Source: Muricea muricata
Lineage: Eukaryota; Cnidaria; Anthozoa; Malacalcyonacea; Plexauridae
Assembly: GCA_963855995.1 (NCBI GenBank)
Contig: OY979721.1
Span: 4,746,195-4,810,194, forward strand
Direction of reading: 5' to 3'
DNA length: 64,000 bases
Shown: positions 33,311-46,680 of the stretch, in pieces
How positions within the stretch are numbered: the first letter of the stretch is position 1
How the letters are laid out: each line of letters begins with the position of its first letter
Translations under genes and position numbers: made by a program
Notes under the pieces: model-generated
Database searches by the model: none
What the model saw: only the letters and a program-made list of their open reading frames with translations
What the model was told of the DNA's origin: nothing

Positions 33311-33905
33311 GAACTGAACTGAATAAACAGAACAGAACTGAACAGAACTGAACTGAACTGAACTGAACTGAACTGAACTGAACTGAACTGAACTGAACTG
33401 AACTGAACTGAACTAGATTCAAGTGAAGTGAACTAAACGCAAACTGAACTGAAATTAATTGTAATGAATTAACTGGACTGAAGTAAGTGAAATAAACATG
33501 AATTGAAGTGAACAGAAATGAAATGAAATAAAATAAACTGAACTGGAATGAACTGAAATAAACTGAACTGAACTAAACTTAAATGAGCTTGGCTAAAGTA
33601 AGCCGAGCTGAAATAACGTGATAACAATTCATATTGAAATTCAAGATCCTTAAATTCATAGTCAATTACATCATCGATCAATTTTAACTGAATAAATTGA
33701 ACTCAACTAAACTAAACTGAACTAGATTAAAGTGCAGTGAACTAAACGCAAACTAAACTGAAATTAATTGTTATGAAATTAACTTGACTGAAGTAACTGA
33801 ACTAAAAAATGAACTGAAGTGAACTGAATTGAAATAAACTGAACTGAAATAAACTGAACTGAACTGAACTAGGCTAAAGTAAACTGAGCTGAAATAACGT
33901 GACAA
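33311..33905 (+). repeat. GAACT pentamer satellite with 309-bp higher-order repeat
   Basis: A clean GAACT array occupies about 33335-33414. It is followed by two diverged copies of a longer unit beginning GAACTAGATT at about 33410 and 33719 (309 bp apart). Each contains decayed pentamers, CTAAACGCAAACT, TGAAATTAATTGT, GAGCTGAAATAACGTGA and TTCAAGATC(C/T)TTA. No gene is present. Confidence 0.9.
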
Positions 33906-36195
33906 CGTTTCATATTAAAATTCAAGATCTTTATATCCATAGTCCATTACATCATTGATCACTTTTAAATACTGATTTCCATATCAAGGAGTACACAGGA
34001 ATATCCTTTTAAAACTATCAACATCAACAATAAAATTTATATCAAAATCTCAGTGGCGTGCGTACGTTCCCATGCCAGCCCGAATTACATTGGTCAAAAT
34101 CAGCTGCTCCATCCGTTTACGCATATATGGATAAGTAATCATACAGTCGAAAGGAGTAAATAGTGAATGCTGAAGTGTGGAAACGATGCGATAAAAATAT
34201 CGAGGTGTCGTTAAAATAGATTACTAAAGTCAACCACTTTGCGCAAGCGTTTGTAGGCATACATTGGTTTGCAAACGAAACATTCAGAGATAAATTTATC
34301 TTTAATTTATGGACGTTTAGAAGAGGTTCTTGGTATCATGACAACGCAACGATTTAAGGGTTTGTTTTGTGATTTCAACATGAATTATTAATGCAGATAA
34401 TTTGATTATATGATATAACACCTTTACCTGATTTAATCAACGTTAAAAGCACTTCTCATTCAGAAGAACATTTGCAACCACGGAAACTCGTCTTGAAGGT
34501 AAGAAAACACGAAGTATTAAAGGTTTGTGGAGATATTCAATAGCAATATTAATTTTACTGTAATAAGGATAATAATAATTTAAATTTAGTTAATCTAATT
34601 TCGCACTTTAATAGGTTTTTTGTTTTTAAGTGTTCAATGTTTAATAGAAGTAAGGGAACGGCAGACCAAACATTAGGGGGAGAATTGGTATTTTGACTCG
34701 AGCATCTGATTGAAATATAAACAACACGCACACAGGGTCTCAAAATCTGAAGTAAAATTACTCAAATTCATACGCAAACATGTTTGTAACATTTACTGTA
34801 GTGTTATAAAAATTGCTGCACAATTCAAACAGAGCTTGAACGAGGACAAGCGTTGATGAGAGTTGAAACTCTCGCTGGAGTTTCACCATGCACGGGCGAC
34901 TCTTGTCGACTTCTGGTAAGGGTTGATGGGAATTTTTTTCTCGTTAGAGCGGGCTTGAGAGTTGGATTTGTAATGAATTGAACATAAATTAAAGAGTATT
35001 ATTTAATACACGAGAAGGATATTAAATACGATCCGAAGCAAATACGATCCAACTTATACCTATCTTGTCAGTTTGTTTGCGAGAGATTTTTCGTAACAGA
35101 CGTTGTGCAAGGCGAGAAAATCGAGGCAAAAATGTTGGGAAAATCACGTGTTTTATCCACATATAAAGACTCATCCACGGCTGATTTCCTTTGTATTTGT
35201 GAAATTATTTGTAATCATTAATGAGTTTTGGAAGGAATTGTACGAAACTCTTAAATTCCAGTCAAGATTTTAGCAAATATATGTATAATCTTACATGATG
35301 CATGATTCAAGCAGGTCGAAAATATTTTTTGATTTGAAAGTTGAAATGGCCCGTTGCGGTTAGCATTAAGAGCTTTAATAGCCCTAATTATAAGGAAAGG
35401 CATAAACGGACCTCTTCATTTGATTGGTGCAAATCGAGTATATACACGTCATTTCAGGTCATTGCACAGCTCTTTTGCACTGCCCTTTGTAATTCAAAAA
35501 GGGGGTTCTTCTGTTTGCCTTAACATAGGAATCATGTTTCTCGTTTGAACTCAACTCTACTTATAAGTTTATTTGCATAAACTCTACACCTTATCCACGA
35601 CAACAACGTCTCCGGCGGGACATACGAACGGCAGGAGAATGAAATTCTTCTAATTATGAAGACAACCACTAGAGCTATACAATGACCTAAACTAAGCTAC
35701 ATGTGCACTATAAAAGACTCTATGGTACAATGTGCTATGATTTAGACTATCGAGTCAACCAAAGAAAATTTGCCATATATTTTTTGGTGAAAAGTGTCAT
35801 GTTGTTGGATTAATTAGCTGTTAAAGTTACCGAGATGACGTCAAAAGGAGAATTTTGTCGTAATGAAACAAAATACTTTGATTTGCAATTCGTCATGTCC
35901 GGTAAATAACAGCTGCTACAGATGAAGCTTACAACAAATCTTAATAGACAACAAGCCTTGACAATCAAAATACAGAAACTTTGATTTTCAAGTTTCATAA
36001 CGACACTAATACATTGTTTGTTACTCTGAATTCACTGGCTATCGTGCTCTATGACTCCATTAAATACCAAGCTCATAATAGAATTATACAACATCAACAA
36101 AATACCCTCAACCTATTCGCAGGCCTTGATACGCCAAATACATAAACATTCAAACTCTTGCTTGGTACCCTTCGTACTCGTATCTTAGTAGTCAG
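33906..36195. other. No gene recognised; repeat fragments
   Basis: CAGTGGCGTGCGTACGTTCC near 34074 looks like one hAT-type end without a partner. 34840-34980 has diverged GAGAGTTG / GTTGATGAGAGTTG words. 35040-35190 is a repeat also found at 45820-45960. Confidence 0.4.
35040..35190 (+). repeat. Dispersed repeat, copy also at 45820-45960
   Basis: Both loci share GTCAGTTTGTTT(G/A)CGA, followed by AACAGACGTTGTGCAAG / TACAGATGTTGTATAAG and then CCACATATAAAGA. Family unknown. Confidence 0.55.
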
Positions 36196-36450
36196 AGCAT
36201 TGTACCGAAATCGCAAAGGCTTAGGTTAGATTCCGGCTGGACCTGTTGTTGATGAATTTAGTCTTTTGAAATGCTAGCCCAAAGTTCTTCGAATTGAGCT
36301 ATGCGGTCAGGTCGGTTCGACTACGTCATATTTTAAAACTGAGTCTGGTTTCTTCGATATCAATGTAATCTTAAATGTAATCATGATTTTTATTGTGTCT
36401 TGGTGTTGTGTACTCAGGTAAAAATGATGTTTGTGGTATTACATCAACGC
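36196..36450 (-). repeat. SINE-like repeat, rearranged copy
   Basis: CTGACCGCATAGCTCAATTC (read on the minus strand, near 36290-36312) and ACTGAGTCTGGTTTCTTCGA match the tRNA-like element at 46690-46930. Here the GTACTCAGGTAAAAATGATG block lies after the tRNA-like part rather than before it, as expected if a second tandem copy begins. A plus-strand stretch with TTAGTAGTCAGAGC and GGTTAGATTCC near 36187-36230 also resembles A and B boxes. Confidence 0.5.
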
Positions 36451-39400
36451 CAGGTCGTGAAAAAATGCATGAAATAATAAATGATAAATCAATGATAAAT
36501 TCGTACTCCTCTTGACCCATTTAACTGCAGTAATTTTGTCATGTATATAATGAGCACTATAATTAGGTTTTTGAGACTTCAAACAATTTATCAAATTATA
36601 TATGTTGATATATCATTTGTATATTTACCCAATCCCCACACACCATCCTTCACTAATTTCGAAGTTTGTAAACACTCTCTCATTTTCAAATAATAGTTAT
36701 AAATCTTGAATTGTTTTTCTCCTGTATCACATTTTGTCATTCTCTAATATGGGGTGTTTTAATTGGGGAATTTTTTCCTGCTTATAAGTCATCGCGTGGT
36801 ATTGAGTACACAGTGCAAGCTGCCAAGTTCACATGCATTTTCGTGAATTAATTGTGCCATTAGATTTGCCGCTGTCATCATCCAAGAGCTAAAAAATGCT
36901 GTGGGTGCACAGCCAGGAACGTTGTGAATTTTAAGTTGTGAATTTTAACGTCAAGCCTGTTGGCTTCATCAAGTTGCATAAAATCATATTTGGTGCAACC
37001 CAGTGTTTGTAAACTTGCTGCAAGTTGTTGGATGTAATGACAATCAACTTGCATCAAGCCTGTTGACAACACGTATCAGACTTGGTATTATCAAGCTGGA
37101 GCAAGCGATACGAGCGCATCATGATGTAAGTTTGATTACTGCAAGGGAACAAGCCTGGAGCAAAATTTCTGTACAACTTGTGCGTTTCTAGCTGTGTGAG
37201 CAATAATAACCTTAATGAAGGAAGGTTTAGTACAAGCGTGGTCCGTGAGGAAAAATTAAAGTGATGTAGTCAGAGCAGAGTAGAGAAGGAATTTTGCAGC
37301 GCACAGCACACTGGAGTTGTGTAAAAAAGTTTTCGAACACTGACAGTAGGCCAGTATAGCCTCGTATATCAATCACAGCATATAGTCATCATAGACTGCA
37401 GAGCGTTCACTATATTATTTTTACATATTCAAGGTGAGGTCAAACCCCCCGATCTTACATGGGACTACTTAGAACGGTCCGAGTCCCCCAAATTTTAACT
37501 ATTTCATCAAATTGGGAATAGTGCATGAAAAGAAATTTCTCCCAAGATAAATTGCTAGGTCTGCATGGAGCTTAATCATGTAACATATATATACATGTCA
37601 AATTCAAGTGTAGCTTTAGTTATTTTACGACAAAATGTTATGACAAAATAAGCAATCTATTAACATTCATAATACACTATGACGTCGGTGGTTTTTGTAT
37701 TATGCAAAGTCATTATCTCGACAAGGATGAGAGTTACAAAAATTCCACCAAAGAAGTTGTATTGTGATCTTAACTGACCTTTGCAATGCAATCAACAAAA
37801 TGCCGCTAGACAAAACGTCGTTTCAGAAACACTTTAATTAAGAATCATCAATTTGAAATATTTTTGCTCTTTTTACACAAGTCAATTGGCTTTATAGAAA
37901 ACGTTTCCACAATGACCTGCCATCGAATGCATCGAGCATTATAAGAGGCCCCTACATACCTCCTTCATGCACAGAACTCGCACTGAACACTGAGTCCACA
38001 TATCAACAAGACCAGAATTCAGTTCAGACTCTGTTCCTGCCCTATTTTTATTAATAAAACCAACAGTCTAATAAGCATCTATCAATGTTTCTAATTCGGC
38101 GTGCAGCTCGTGCGTCTGAGATTTCGCGTTGCCGTGTGGAGACCTGTAGCAACACCTGACATAGTTTAAAATATTTGCACTTTACTAAAGAGCGTGTGCA
38201 TTAACCACTAGATTAGCTTGTTCATGTCTAAAAGATTTATGCGCTGCTAAAAACATTTTGGTTTCGTCTGTCGACACGAAGTGTAGATCGTATATGCTCG
38301 CGTCAGGCTTGTTGGTTTTAAAAACTAGAACGGTCTGGTGGCAACACTACATTAAAACAGCTGTGTACGGTTTTTAGCATAGGCGATCAAAGGAATGGAC
38401 TGAAATTAAAAACACATGCAGCCTAAAGCTCTAATGTTGCGGACGCTACATCCGGGATTCACGGCCTGATACGCTTTACTTTGGAACCCTGTAACTTCAC
38501 TTTAAATATATTTCAGGACTTTGTATCAGCGGGTTTCAGTCATGTGATACGGTTGCAAATGGAGACACAGTTATGAGATTGACTTAAATATTCCTCATTC
38601 CGTATCACAAATGTCATTAGCGTTTTAGCTTGCGTTTCCAGTTTAGTCATTGTTTCGACTGTTTCTAGAGAAAACAACACATCAACCAATTAAACATCGG
38701 CGTTTCAGGATCTTACTCAAGGATTAACCTAGTTTTGTGATATTGTTAAAAAATGTTTCAGTTTTTTCTTCCTCAAAGCTTCTAACTTCGAACGAATGGA
38801 ACAACTGCCTCCAGATAGGTGTGTGTGTATGTGTGACCACAACATAACACACGTAGGCTGGGAAGTTGTGAAGTTATTAGTGATGAAGCAAGGCAATGGA
38901 ACACATCACTGACGGTCAAACACATCATTGATTTAAGTAAGGTCTCAGAAATATTTATAAATTTATTATAAATATCTTAAAGAACGAAAGCACTCGTTAA
39001 AAATTGAGAAAATCTCAAAAATGCCCCCCCATATACACTATCGAATATTGAAAAAGTAGTGTTTATAGGTGCCATCAAACATGCTATACCGTCCGTCTAC
39101 GGCGAAAAAAATAGCAGAACCGAAAGGCCTTTCCTGTGGATATCGTATGGTATTCGCGCGCCACTCTTACATAACCAAAGAAATTTATAATCAGAAGACA
39201 TTTTCCCGATCAACTCGCATTTAGTTAAAAGAAAGCCCGAACATTATTTTCATTACATATAGTATAGTTTCATTTTTGGATGTAAGTAAATACAATTGAG
39301 AGATATACACTTTAATTTATTTGTCCTTAGAAGTGCTAACAGTTCCGAAATCGAGCAGCATCTGTTGCCAAGTAGCCGTTTGCTAAAGCTAGTGTTGCGC

Positions 39401-39970
39401 CATAGCAAGGTTTCAGAGCCACGTGTGAAATATAGACTGCTTCTAATTATAATAGTTTGCGTCCTAAACGTTGGGCGGAACAGACTTATGAGAGAATTAG
39501 GTTGTTTTTTCAAGTGCGCTATTTGCGCAATTAAGTAATTACATTTATGCGCGCTAAAATTAAATAAATGGCTATCAAAAAGTAAACAAAGATCTTGTCT
39601 GCAAGTGCGCACGAAATTAGCATGATGTGCGACCAAACGCACATGCTACGACATAAAAAACTCAACAAAGATGCAGGGTGTTTTTGGGCGCTCGAAGTGA
39701 ATGAATGTTAACTAAACCTTTGCATAAATAAAACTATTCTACTAAGAAAAACAGCATATATTTATTGATCGATACAGCTATCCAGTGCAAATAAGCTATA
39801 GTTCAGTTTACTGCATAAATAAAAGACGATCGTCGCTAGACGTCTAGGAAGAACAGTTTAAAACAGATAAAGCTATCAAGCATAAAAACACTGGATTAAT
39901 ACAGAATGAGTATAGTTCAGAGCTGATGAAGCAACAGTCAAATTCGACGCGCACAAAAACATAGGATATC
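36451..39970. other. No gene recognised; CAAGTTG-type repeat and satellite fragment
   Basis: 36950-37115 carries a repeat rich in CAAGTTG, TGTTGACAAC and GCATCAAGCCTGTTG, also seen at 52690-52945 and 59010-59060. About 39828-39910 is one reverse unit of the ~110-bp satellite. The opposite-strand ORF pair near 39253-39642 has no recognisable motif. The remainder shows nothing I can name. Confidence 0.4.
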
Positions 39971-40030
39971 CTTCCCTACCTAAAACGATATAAACAGAAT
40001 TCGACGTTTCGAGCAAAGGCCGTTCGTCGG
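39971..40030 (-). repeat. GAAACGTCG stem-loop repeat
   Basis: Read on the minus strand: CCGACGAACGGCCTTTGCTC, then GAAACGTCGAATTCTG and TATATCGTTTTAGGTAG. It shares both sequence and the self-complementary GGCCTT core with 51569-51632 and 51917-51983. Confidence 0.65.
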
Positions 40031-40255
40031 ATTAACTTGTAGTTTGTAAAGACAGGAATTCTGTTTGTATCGATTCAGATAATGAAAGATCTTAAGATCT
40101 TAAGTTTTTGTGTGCATTTGACTGCACTACTGACACGGGCAAAGTTAAAGTTACAGTTTAACCGTGTGTGTTTCTGGGTTGCTTTGGCATTTCTACCAGT
40201 CAGGAAGAGTGATTTTAATGACACCAAAACAAGATTGAACCAGAAGCATATCTAA

Positions 40256-40408
40256 TAGACTTGCTACAAGTCGACTCGAATGTGGTAAAAAAACTCGAAA
40301 AGCGGTACGACTCGCCCTCCCTGCGTTCGGGAGCTCGTGCAGTCGTGCTCGCCGTACTGCTTTTAGAGTTTTTTTACCACATTCAAGTCGACTTGTAGCA
40401 AGTCTACA
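40256..40408. mobile_element. Foldback element, TA-flanked
   Basis: TAGACTTGCTACAAGTCGAC at the left pairs with GTCGACTTGTAGCAAGTCTA at the right, then AATGTGGTAAAAAAACTC / GAGTTTTTTTACCACATT. The centre is GC-rich (CGACTCGCCCTCCCTGCG, GGGAGCTCGTGCAGTCG). TA at both edges is a possible 2-bp target duplication. The 120-codon minus-strand ORF across it is an artefact. Confidence 0.8.
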
Positions 40409-41415
40409 TATCTTACAATGTCTAATACTACCACACCATGCACATGCTACGATCTGATCTAAGTTGCGCGGATTGAATCCAGTCCATGCCAGGTGCCCAG
40501 GTTGGAAAGTGCGCGCGGTGCGTTTGTGCCAGAGGTGCTGACAATGTGAGAGCATCTGTTTAGTAGGTTAAATCTTAAACCTTTAAAATTCTGTTAACCT
40601 TCCACCTCAGTTTGATAACATTTCTCACACTCTTGTCCACAACATGTCGGAGAGATTTATGAGTTTAATTGAAGTTTTACTCCGTGGCTTGACGATGACG
40701 GTTATAAATACGCCCAAATGAATGCGATAAGACTTGTATTGAGATATTCATCGTATATGCTCGCGGGTTGTATTTAGATATACACCTTGTGCTCGCTCGC
40801 TTAGCCAAGAAAATAATTAACCTTTTGGCATAATAAAAAGCGCAGTTATCACATTATCGGGTTGATAGGCTCTCAGCGCATTCACCACTTCCCGAAAGAC
40901 CGTTATTGTGTGAGATCTTTTATCGTGAAGTGTCTTGCATACCTATCTTTCCAAGTAAACGGCTTGATACTACGACTACGAGGCCGAGATACCTTCATTG
41001 GAGCAACTGGAGCACAAAAACTTGACAGAACTCTAAGGTAGGAGATCGTATGGAATCGATTGTCTTCCAAAGTGATAACTCGAGTAATAAATAAACTTAA
41101 TTACGATTTGTCGCACCGTCCGCTTACGAGCTACAACCGTAAGCCACTGAAGGATTTCATGTGTTGATTCATGTTAAGGGAAATCATTGTCTGGCAACTA
41201 GGAGCAGGTTTAGCGGATTAACGGCTATTGGGTGATGCGTTTGCACTAGCTTCTCACACACAGGTGTTGCGAGCCACATCTGGGTGGAATCTTGACAGTT
41301 TTGTACATCAAGAGTACATGCAGCTTATTAGGATTTCTTTTGTGATTGCCTCTCAATGAACTAACGTTATTCCTGAGGATTACTCACTAAATCTTTTGTA
41401 ATTTTCTTACTAAAG
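40409..41415. other. No gene recognised
   Basis: About 40410-40560 is locally GC-richer and has GGATTGAATCC, which resembles a pol III B box, but no A box or cloverleaf could be assembled. The rest is plain AT-rich sequence. Confidence 0.35.
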
Positions 41416-42190
41416 ATTTAGCGAGGATTATCTCTTATTGACTGATCACAGGGGAAATCTAAACTATTACTATTTGTACTGGAGAGCTGCTTTATATTTA
41501 AACTGATCTTCCGAGAGAATTAGTGTCCAATATCCTTTAATGACTGACCACGGATAAATCTAAACTAACGTTATATGTTCTAGATAGCTCTATCAGTCCT
41601 AAACTGTTCTTCCTAGAAAAACAGTGAGGATCATCTCTTATTGATCTAATGTTATTATTTATAGGAGGAAACATAATCTAAACTAACGTTATTTGTACTG
41701 GGCATAGCTACTTAAGTTCTAACTGTTCTTCTTAGAGTTTTAGTGAGGATTATCTCTTCTTGACGGGTCACGGAAAAATATAAACTAACGTTATTTATAC
41801 TCATTAGCCATACTTCACCTCCAAACTGTTACAAAGCTCCAATTGATTACTCCATGAAGAATCTAGGGTAAACTGACATGCCTATCGTAAAAGCTCTATC
41901 AAATAGAATATTGCTATCTCCAAGAATAACAGTTTGAAAAGGCATCGATATATACCCTATGGTTTACCACAAAAGGAAGTATATACCATTGAACTTAGTT
42001 ATACCAAATAGCTCTATCACTTTAAACTGTTTGTTGAGTTCCTGGACATACAGGAACAACGTTGCCCTGTTTATGGCATGCCATATGTTGCATGCAGAAA
42101 TACAGCCATTAGTCATTATTAAGTGTTGATGAAATGTTCTTCCTGAAGGCCTAATGAAGTAAATCTTTATTGCTCCAGACAGCATCACGA
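41416..42190 (+). repeat. ~110-bp satellite, locus 6
   Basis: Forward units with GAGGATTATCTCTTATTGAC, AAACTAACGTTAT, CTCTATCAGTCCTAAACTG and TTCTTCCTAGAA. The array decays toward 42190. The 74-codon minus-strand ORF at 41964-42188 is a by-product. Confidence 0.75.
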
Positions 42191-43925
42191 AAACTTATTA
42201 TGTGCTCATATTGCATAAAGTATAGCTGAGCTTGGCAAATTGTTTTATCACAAATGTTCAGTAAAGGAGAACTAAGTGTCGTAAGCAAATAGCGCAAGGC
42301 GCAGGCATTTAAAGCAAGTTTTCAAAAAGCCACAACTTTTTCTTCTAGGGTTAACTTACAACGTGCAATTTTAGTTGTAAGCGAATTGCATGCGACAGTA
42401 CAGTCGTATGCAAATGTTGTACAAAGTAAAGCCGGTTTTCAACTTGCGAATTTCTTCGCGTGGAACGATTTTTTTCTTGTGTTCAAACCTGTTCTATGCA
42501 CTTGCTTTGAGCCGCTTGCTTTAAGTCGGGCCATGAAAATCACTCAACCATATCTAGTCTTATGAGGTTATGCATGTCCAATTTAACTAACATGGTCTGT
42601 GTGTAAACAATACTTTTAAAGTTATTTTCCCATTAATATGCTTTTCAAAACATAAAGGACATCTTTATATCACAATATAAACACACAAGTGCTTGAAGAG
42701 TTGATTTTATTGCTCTAGACATCACGCATTGTCAGCGAGCACTTACAAAATACCAAAAGCGCGCAAGCGCGCGCGCTATTCCTTTTACGTCAGAGGATTT
42801 GAGTCGAGTAGAAAAGAACAGAATGCGCAAACGCTGGATTTGGTCGGTGCCCGGCAATTAATCAGAGTGTCAGATTTGCAGCTTGTGGACGCTAATCTTT
42901 AAGTCAATAACGGAGTTTGTTTGTGTTAGATGAGTGCGGCATTTTTGTAGAAGATTCCAGCATATTTTTTCCGCTAAGTTAGATATGGAAGTAGATTTAC
43001 GGCAAGGAACCTTCTAGAAACCAAACGATTCCAAGGGACGAAATAGAGAACTTAAAGTGTTTATGAAGCAAAATTTTCTCCCACGATTTGTCGATTGAAT
43101 TGTGAAAATCAGTTAAAATGACAATATAACGTCTTTGGTAAAATTTTTGCATTAACTGTTTTGTCGAGATATTCAACCTTATTGGATATGCAAATAACCC
43201 AACCATCAACAACATACTGTATAAATAATGTGTGTGAGTGTCTACGCGGAATTTTGAACTAAAACTACTGTGATTAAAGGATTTGTCGGGTTATTGATAA
43301 AAACCTATGAAGTGATTGAAAAATCCGTTGTTAATAGTTTGATAACATACTTAGTTTTTAAAACATTAAAAAACAAATGACATCAGCTATCCGCCACCTC
43401 GTTTCATAATCAGGTCTATTTTACTGACGTCACAACTTGGGTAGCATAGAGATTATACGCTAGAAGTGGCATCGAGGGTAAAATTTGCAAACGTGGCGAT
43501 TGGGGGGCAAATTCAAGTCCTGGACGTTCACTCATTTACGATGTCCCCCGTTGAAAAAATTTCCAGATGGTATAAAAGAATTAAAGCTGTTGCACGTGGT
43601 TACTAAGGAAGCATTAGTTCAGCTAGTAGGCGCTTGATCCTGCATTCGGGATTAGAACCCTTCCCCCAATCACCGCGTTCGTTTTGTTTTCAGTGAAAAA
43701 GATAATGATGCCATCTCCCGTGTTTTTTTTAGAATCTCTATAGCGTAGATTATATGACTAGCGGTGAATCAGTTAAATCTCAATGAAATTTTCTTCACCA
43801 TTTCGCAATTTACGTAAGAAGTATATCAGCACGCACAAATACTACCCAAGATCAGTTGGCCTAAATCTTTCAACGATGGATTTTCGTCTGACGATGTTTG
43901 CATGATGGTACTTTTTTAACAAACT
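42191..43925. other. No gene recognised
   Basis: Contains a GCGCGCAAGCGCGCGCGC-like run near 42760. A short minus-strand ORF (42997-43215) with ILTDF...IDKSW faintly recalls reverse transcriptase, but it is too short and degraded to call. Confidence 0.35.
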
Positions 43926-44405
43926 TTAAAGGGAAATGGCAACAAAAAATTTTATTGTCTCATTTGAAAGAGACTCTAAAACAATAAATAGAAGTCTATT
44001 GCAAAATTTTTATATCTGCTTTACTTCGAGAGATATTCTCACCTAAATCAACGAACTGTCCGCCATCTTGGATTAGTTTTTAACCTCATTAACAATGTTT
44101 TGGTGACGTCACAACAGGGATAAACCTGTCGAAAATCCTCCTAAATACCTACCAACAATCAAATATTGTTTGAAATCTTCTCAGTCCGTGCTGAAATCTG
44201 AAACACTTGCCGTACATGCGGTTATGAGAGCATATTAACTATTGCATATCCACAAATATCCAAGATGGCGGACAACTAAAGATTTCAAGTCAAAATATCT
44301 CACCAAATAAGGCAGATATAAAAATTCTGTAATAGACTTCTATATATTGTTTTGGAGTCTCTTTCAGATGAGACGATAAAAAATTTTGTTGCCATTTCCC
44401 TTTAA
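43926..44405. mobile_element. TTAA-flanked MITE-T copy 1
   Basis: TTAA then AGGGAAATGGCAACAAAAAA at the left; TTGTTGCCATTTCCCT then TTAA at the right. Inverted arms extend more than 100 bp (GTCTCATTTGAAAGAGACTC / GAGTCTCTTTCAGATGAGAC; GTCCGCCATCTTGGAT / ATCCAAGATGGCGGAC). TTAA targets are used by piggyBac and Kolobok; the superfamily is not resolved. A second copy is at 57778-58619. Confidence 0.88.
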
Positions 44406-44879
44406 GGATAGAAACGAAACACATGGAATAAATCCCAGTACAGGGTCAACAGTTGACCATGTTTCCAACCAGTTAGAGTTGGCAGGTGCGATTCATGGCA
44501 AGAGTCGCGAAATGTTAGTTGACAAGTCAGGAGGATATCACTGGTTGGGCAACAAACCCCCCCCCCCCCTCCACACCTGTTGTCTGTTGTGAAAATATTG
44601 TCGAAATCTTATTCGACGCACAAAAAATGCTTTATCTTTATACTTGCATTGCTGATATATTTTCAAAAGAGAGTGAAAGAGGAAGCCTCTTTCTGGGTGC
44701 AAATCCAGTCTTTAAAATTTCTTCAAAATTGTGTGTAAACTACTATATTTTTCAAATTTATAACTTTATCAATTAAGTTAGTTTGAAAATGGTATTACTA
44801 CATACAGTATTCGGCTTGGCCACGTAGTCGTCTTGAGGCGGTTGTACGGTTGTACCAGCCAAAGGTAGATAGTGCGATA
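44406..44879. other. No gene recognised; poly-C tract
   Basis: A run of 14 C interrupts the sequence near 44557-44570. Short ORFs spanning it lack motifs. Confidence 0.4.
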
Positions 44880-45262
44880 TGCTGGGTAGTATTTTTTTAG
44901 CTGCCGCAGAAAGGCATAAACACGATCAGGGATATTGAACACGCAAGACATAAAAACTGACTCAAAAATTCTGAACTTTAATAATGTTTTACCAGTTACT
45001 GAACATGATTAGAAATTTAAGAGAATCACCATCCAGTGGATAGCGCTATCCATCTTTCGTACAACTGGTACAATCGACCCTTGCAGCAGCCCCGTCATGT
45101 TTAGTAACTGGCAAAACAAACATTAAAGTTCAGCATTTTTGACTTAAAGTCACTTTGTATCTCTGGAGAGTTCATCCCTCGCGTCATATGCTATTTGTTC
45201 CTTTATGTGGTAGTTCAAAAAGTCACTATCCGGTGGATAGCGCTATTTGGCTCCTGCATTTT
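44880..45262. repeat. Inverted dispersed repeat with GTGGATAGCGCTA motifs
   Basis: TTCTGAACTTTAATAATG and CCAGTTACTGAACATG (44965-45008) are inverted at CATGTTTAGTAACTGG and CATTAAAGTTCAGCA (45098-45140). CCAGTGGATAGCGCTATCCA near 45033 and CCGGTGGATAGCGCTAT near 45230 are additional palindromic words. Related to 9590-9960. Confidence 0.65.
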
Positions 45263-46680
45263 AACTGGTACGCAACCTGCAGACTTGAAAAGCCTGGTAT
45301 CAAAACGGTCGTATGTGCGTTACTTGCGTACTCATATGTGTGTTTGAAACATTAGCTCATATTACAACGAGATTCTTGTAAATTACTGGAGTTCACGACC
45401 GCTAGTTTGGGGAGGGCAGATATTGATATTAAAATCTCTTCGTTTCAAAACATGATTTATGACTGCGGTTAAATTTAATACGTCAAGGTTAAGATCTCAA
45501 TCTATCGGCCGCTATGATCAGAGCTGCTCTCGTGTTAACAAGCGCGTTCATTATATCAAATCAAATTCAATATTCAGCTAGGGTCGCACATGTAAATATG
45601 ATTCTCATTAATATAATTCATGACAAAACACAAACGAAATCACCACCAAATTGTTGTCTTAATACCACGGTCAATTAACTACAATATACTAACCCATAAA
45701 TTAACTCAACTTTCGTGTCGAATGTCTAAATTCAAGTTTGTTTGAGAAAACTCGAAAAGATTCGATTATAAATAAATACGAGAAGTACTTTTTACATCTG
45801 ATAAAACACGAATTGCGAGTAATGGCTTCAAAAACGATCCATTTTTACCAATTCTGACAGTTTGTTTACGAAAGAATTTTCAATACAGATGTTGTATAAG
45901 TCGAATACCACATATAAAGATGCCTTTACGGCTATGTACATAAACTATGTCACATCTAAACTGATGTCAGGCCAAAAAGGGTTTGCAAATGTAGAGAAGT
46001 TATCAAACATATTTTGTATCTAGTTTTTGCGTAAAAATTCGCATTACGTTTCCTTTTTTGAAGCGGCTGCCTTTATGAGTGTAAATATTGATCGGCAAAA
46101 ACTTGCCAACCTCAGGATAATAATAATAAACAAAGGATGCAACAAGTGCGGAAGCTGGACTACCTGTGGTGTGGGTTAGAATTTACTCAGCCTCATGTGT
46201 CGCTTGTTCAAAAGCCTGTCAGATGAAACATAAAAATAAAATACAATTGCTTGGTAGTTTGTTTGTTTGTTTGCTTGTTGGCTTTGTAAATATTCTTCAG
46301 AATGAATCTTGTCTTGATCAATAGTAGTTTTAGTTTCCGAAGTTTTGAAATAAGTGGGCGTGTTGAAATACGGAAGAGACGCCACAGTAGGTAAACTTTA
46401 ACTTTAGCGCTTTTTATCACGCCAAAAGAACCGATTCGATTCCAGCTGTTCAGCTTTGCGTACCAATAATCAGTTTAGCACGTCTGTTCTTGAATATACA
46501 TGAAATAGCGCATTTGCTGATGTCGATAAGATTGCAGGGAAAAAAATGTTGTTTATAAATACTAATAAACGATGTTTCCAACAACTGATCCACAACTTCC
46601 AGCTAGAGATGTGGAGTCTAAACTGAGCATATTAAAATCTGCACAAAAACATAACTAAAAATCTCACGACTTTTATGTAT
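45263..46680. other. No gene recognised
   Basis: 45820-45960 is a copy of the repeat at 35040-35190. A GTTTGTTT/GCTTGTT run near 46257-46280 is low-complexity and underlies two overlapping minus-strand ORFs. Confidence 0.4.

Noticed and set aside
39253-39642. 129-codon minus-strand ORF overlapping an 80-codon plus-strand ORF
   Set aside because: No recognisable motif, no exon signals; mirrored open frames in low-information sequence.
40193-40555. 120-codon minus-strand ORF
   Set aside because: Most of it is the arm and apex of a foldback element.
42997-43215. Reverse transcriptase fragment
   Set aside because: Only a faint ILTDF-type resemblance; too short and unsupported.
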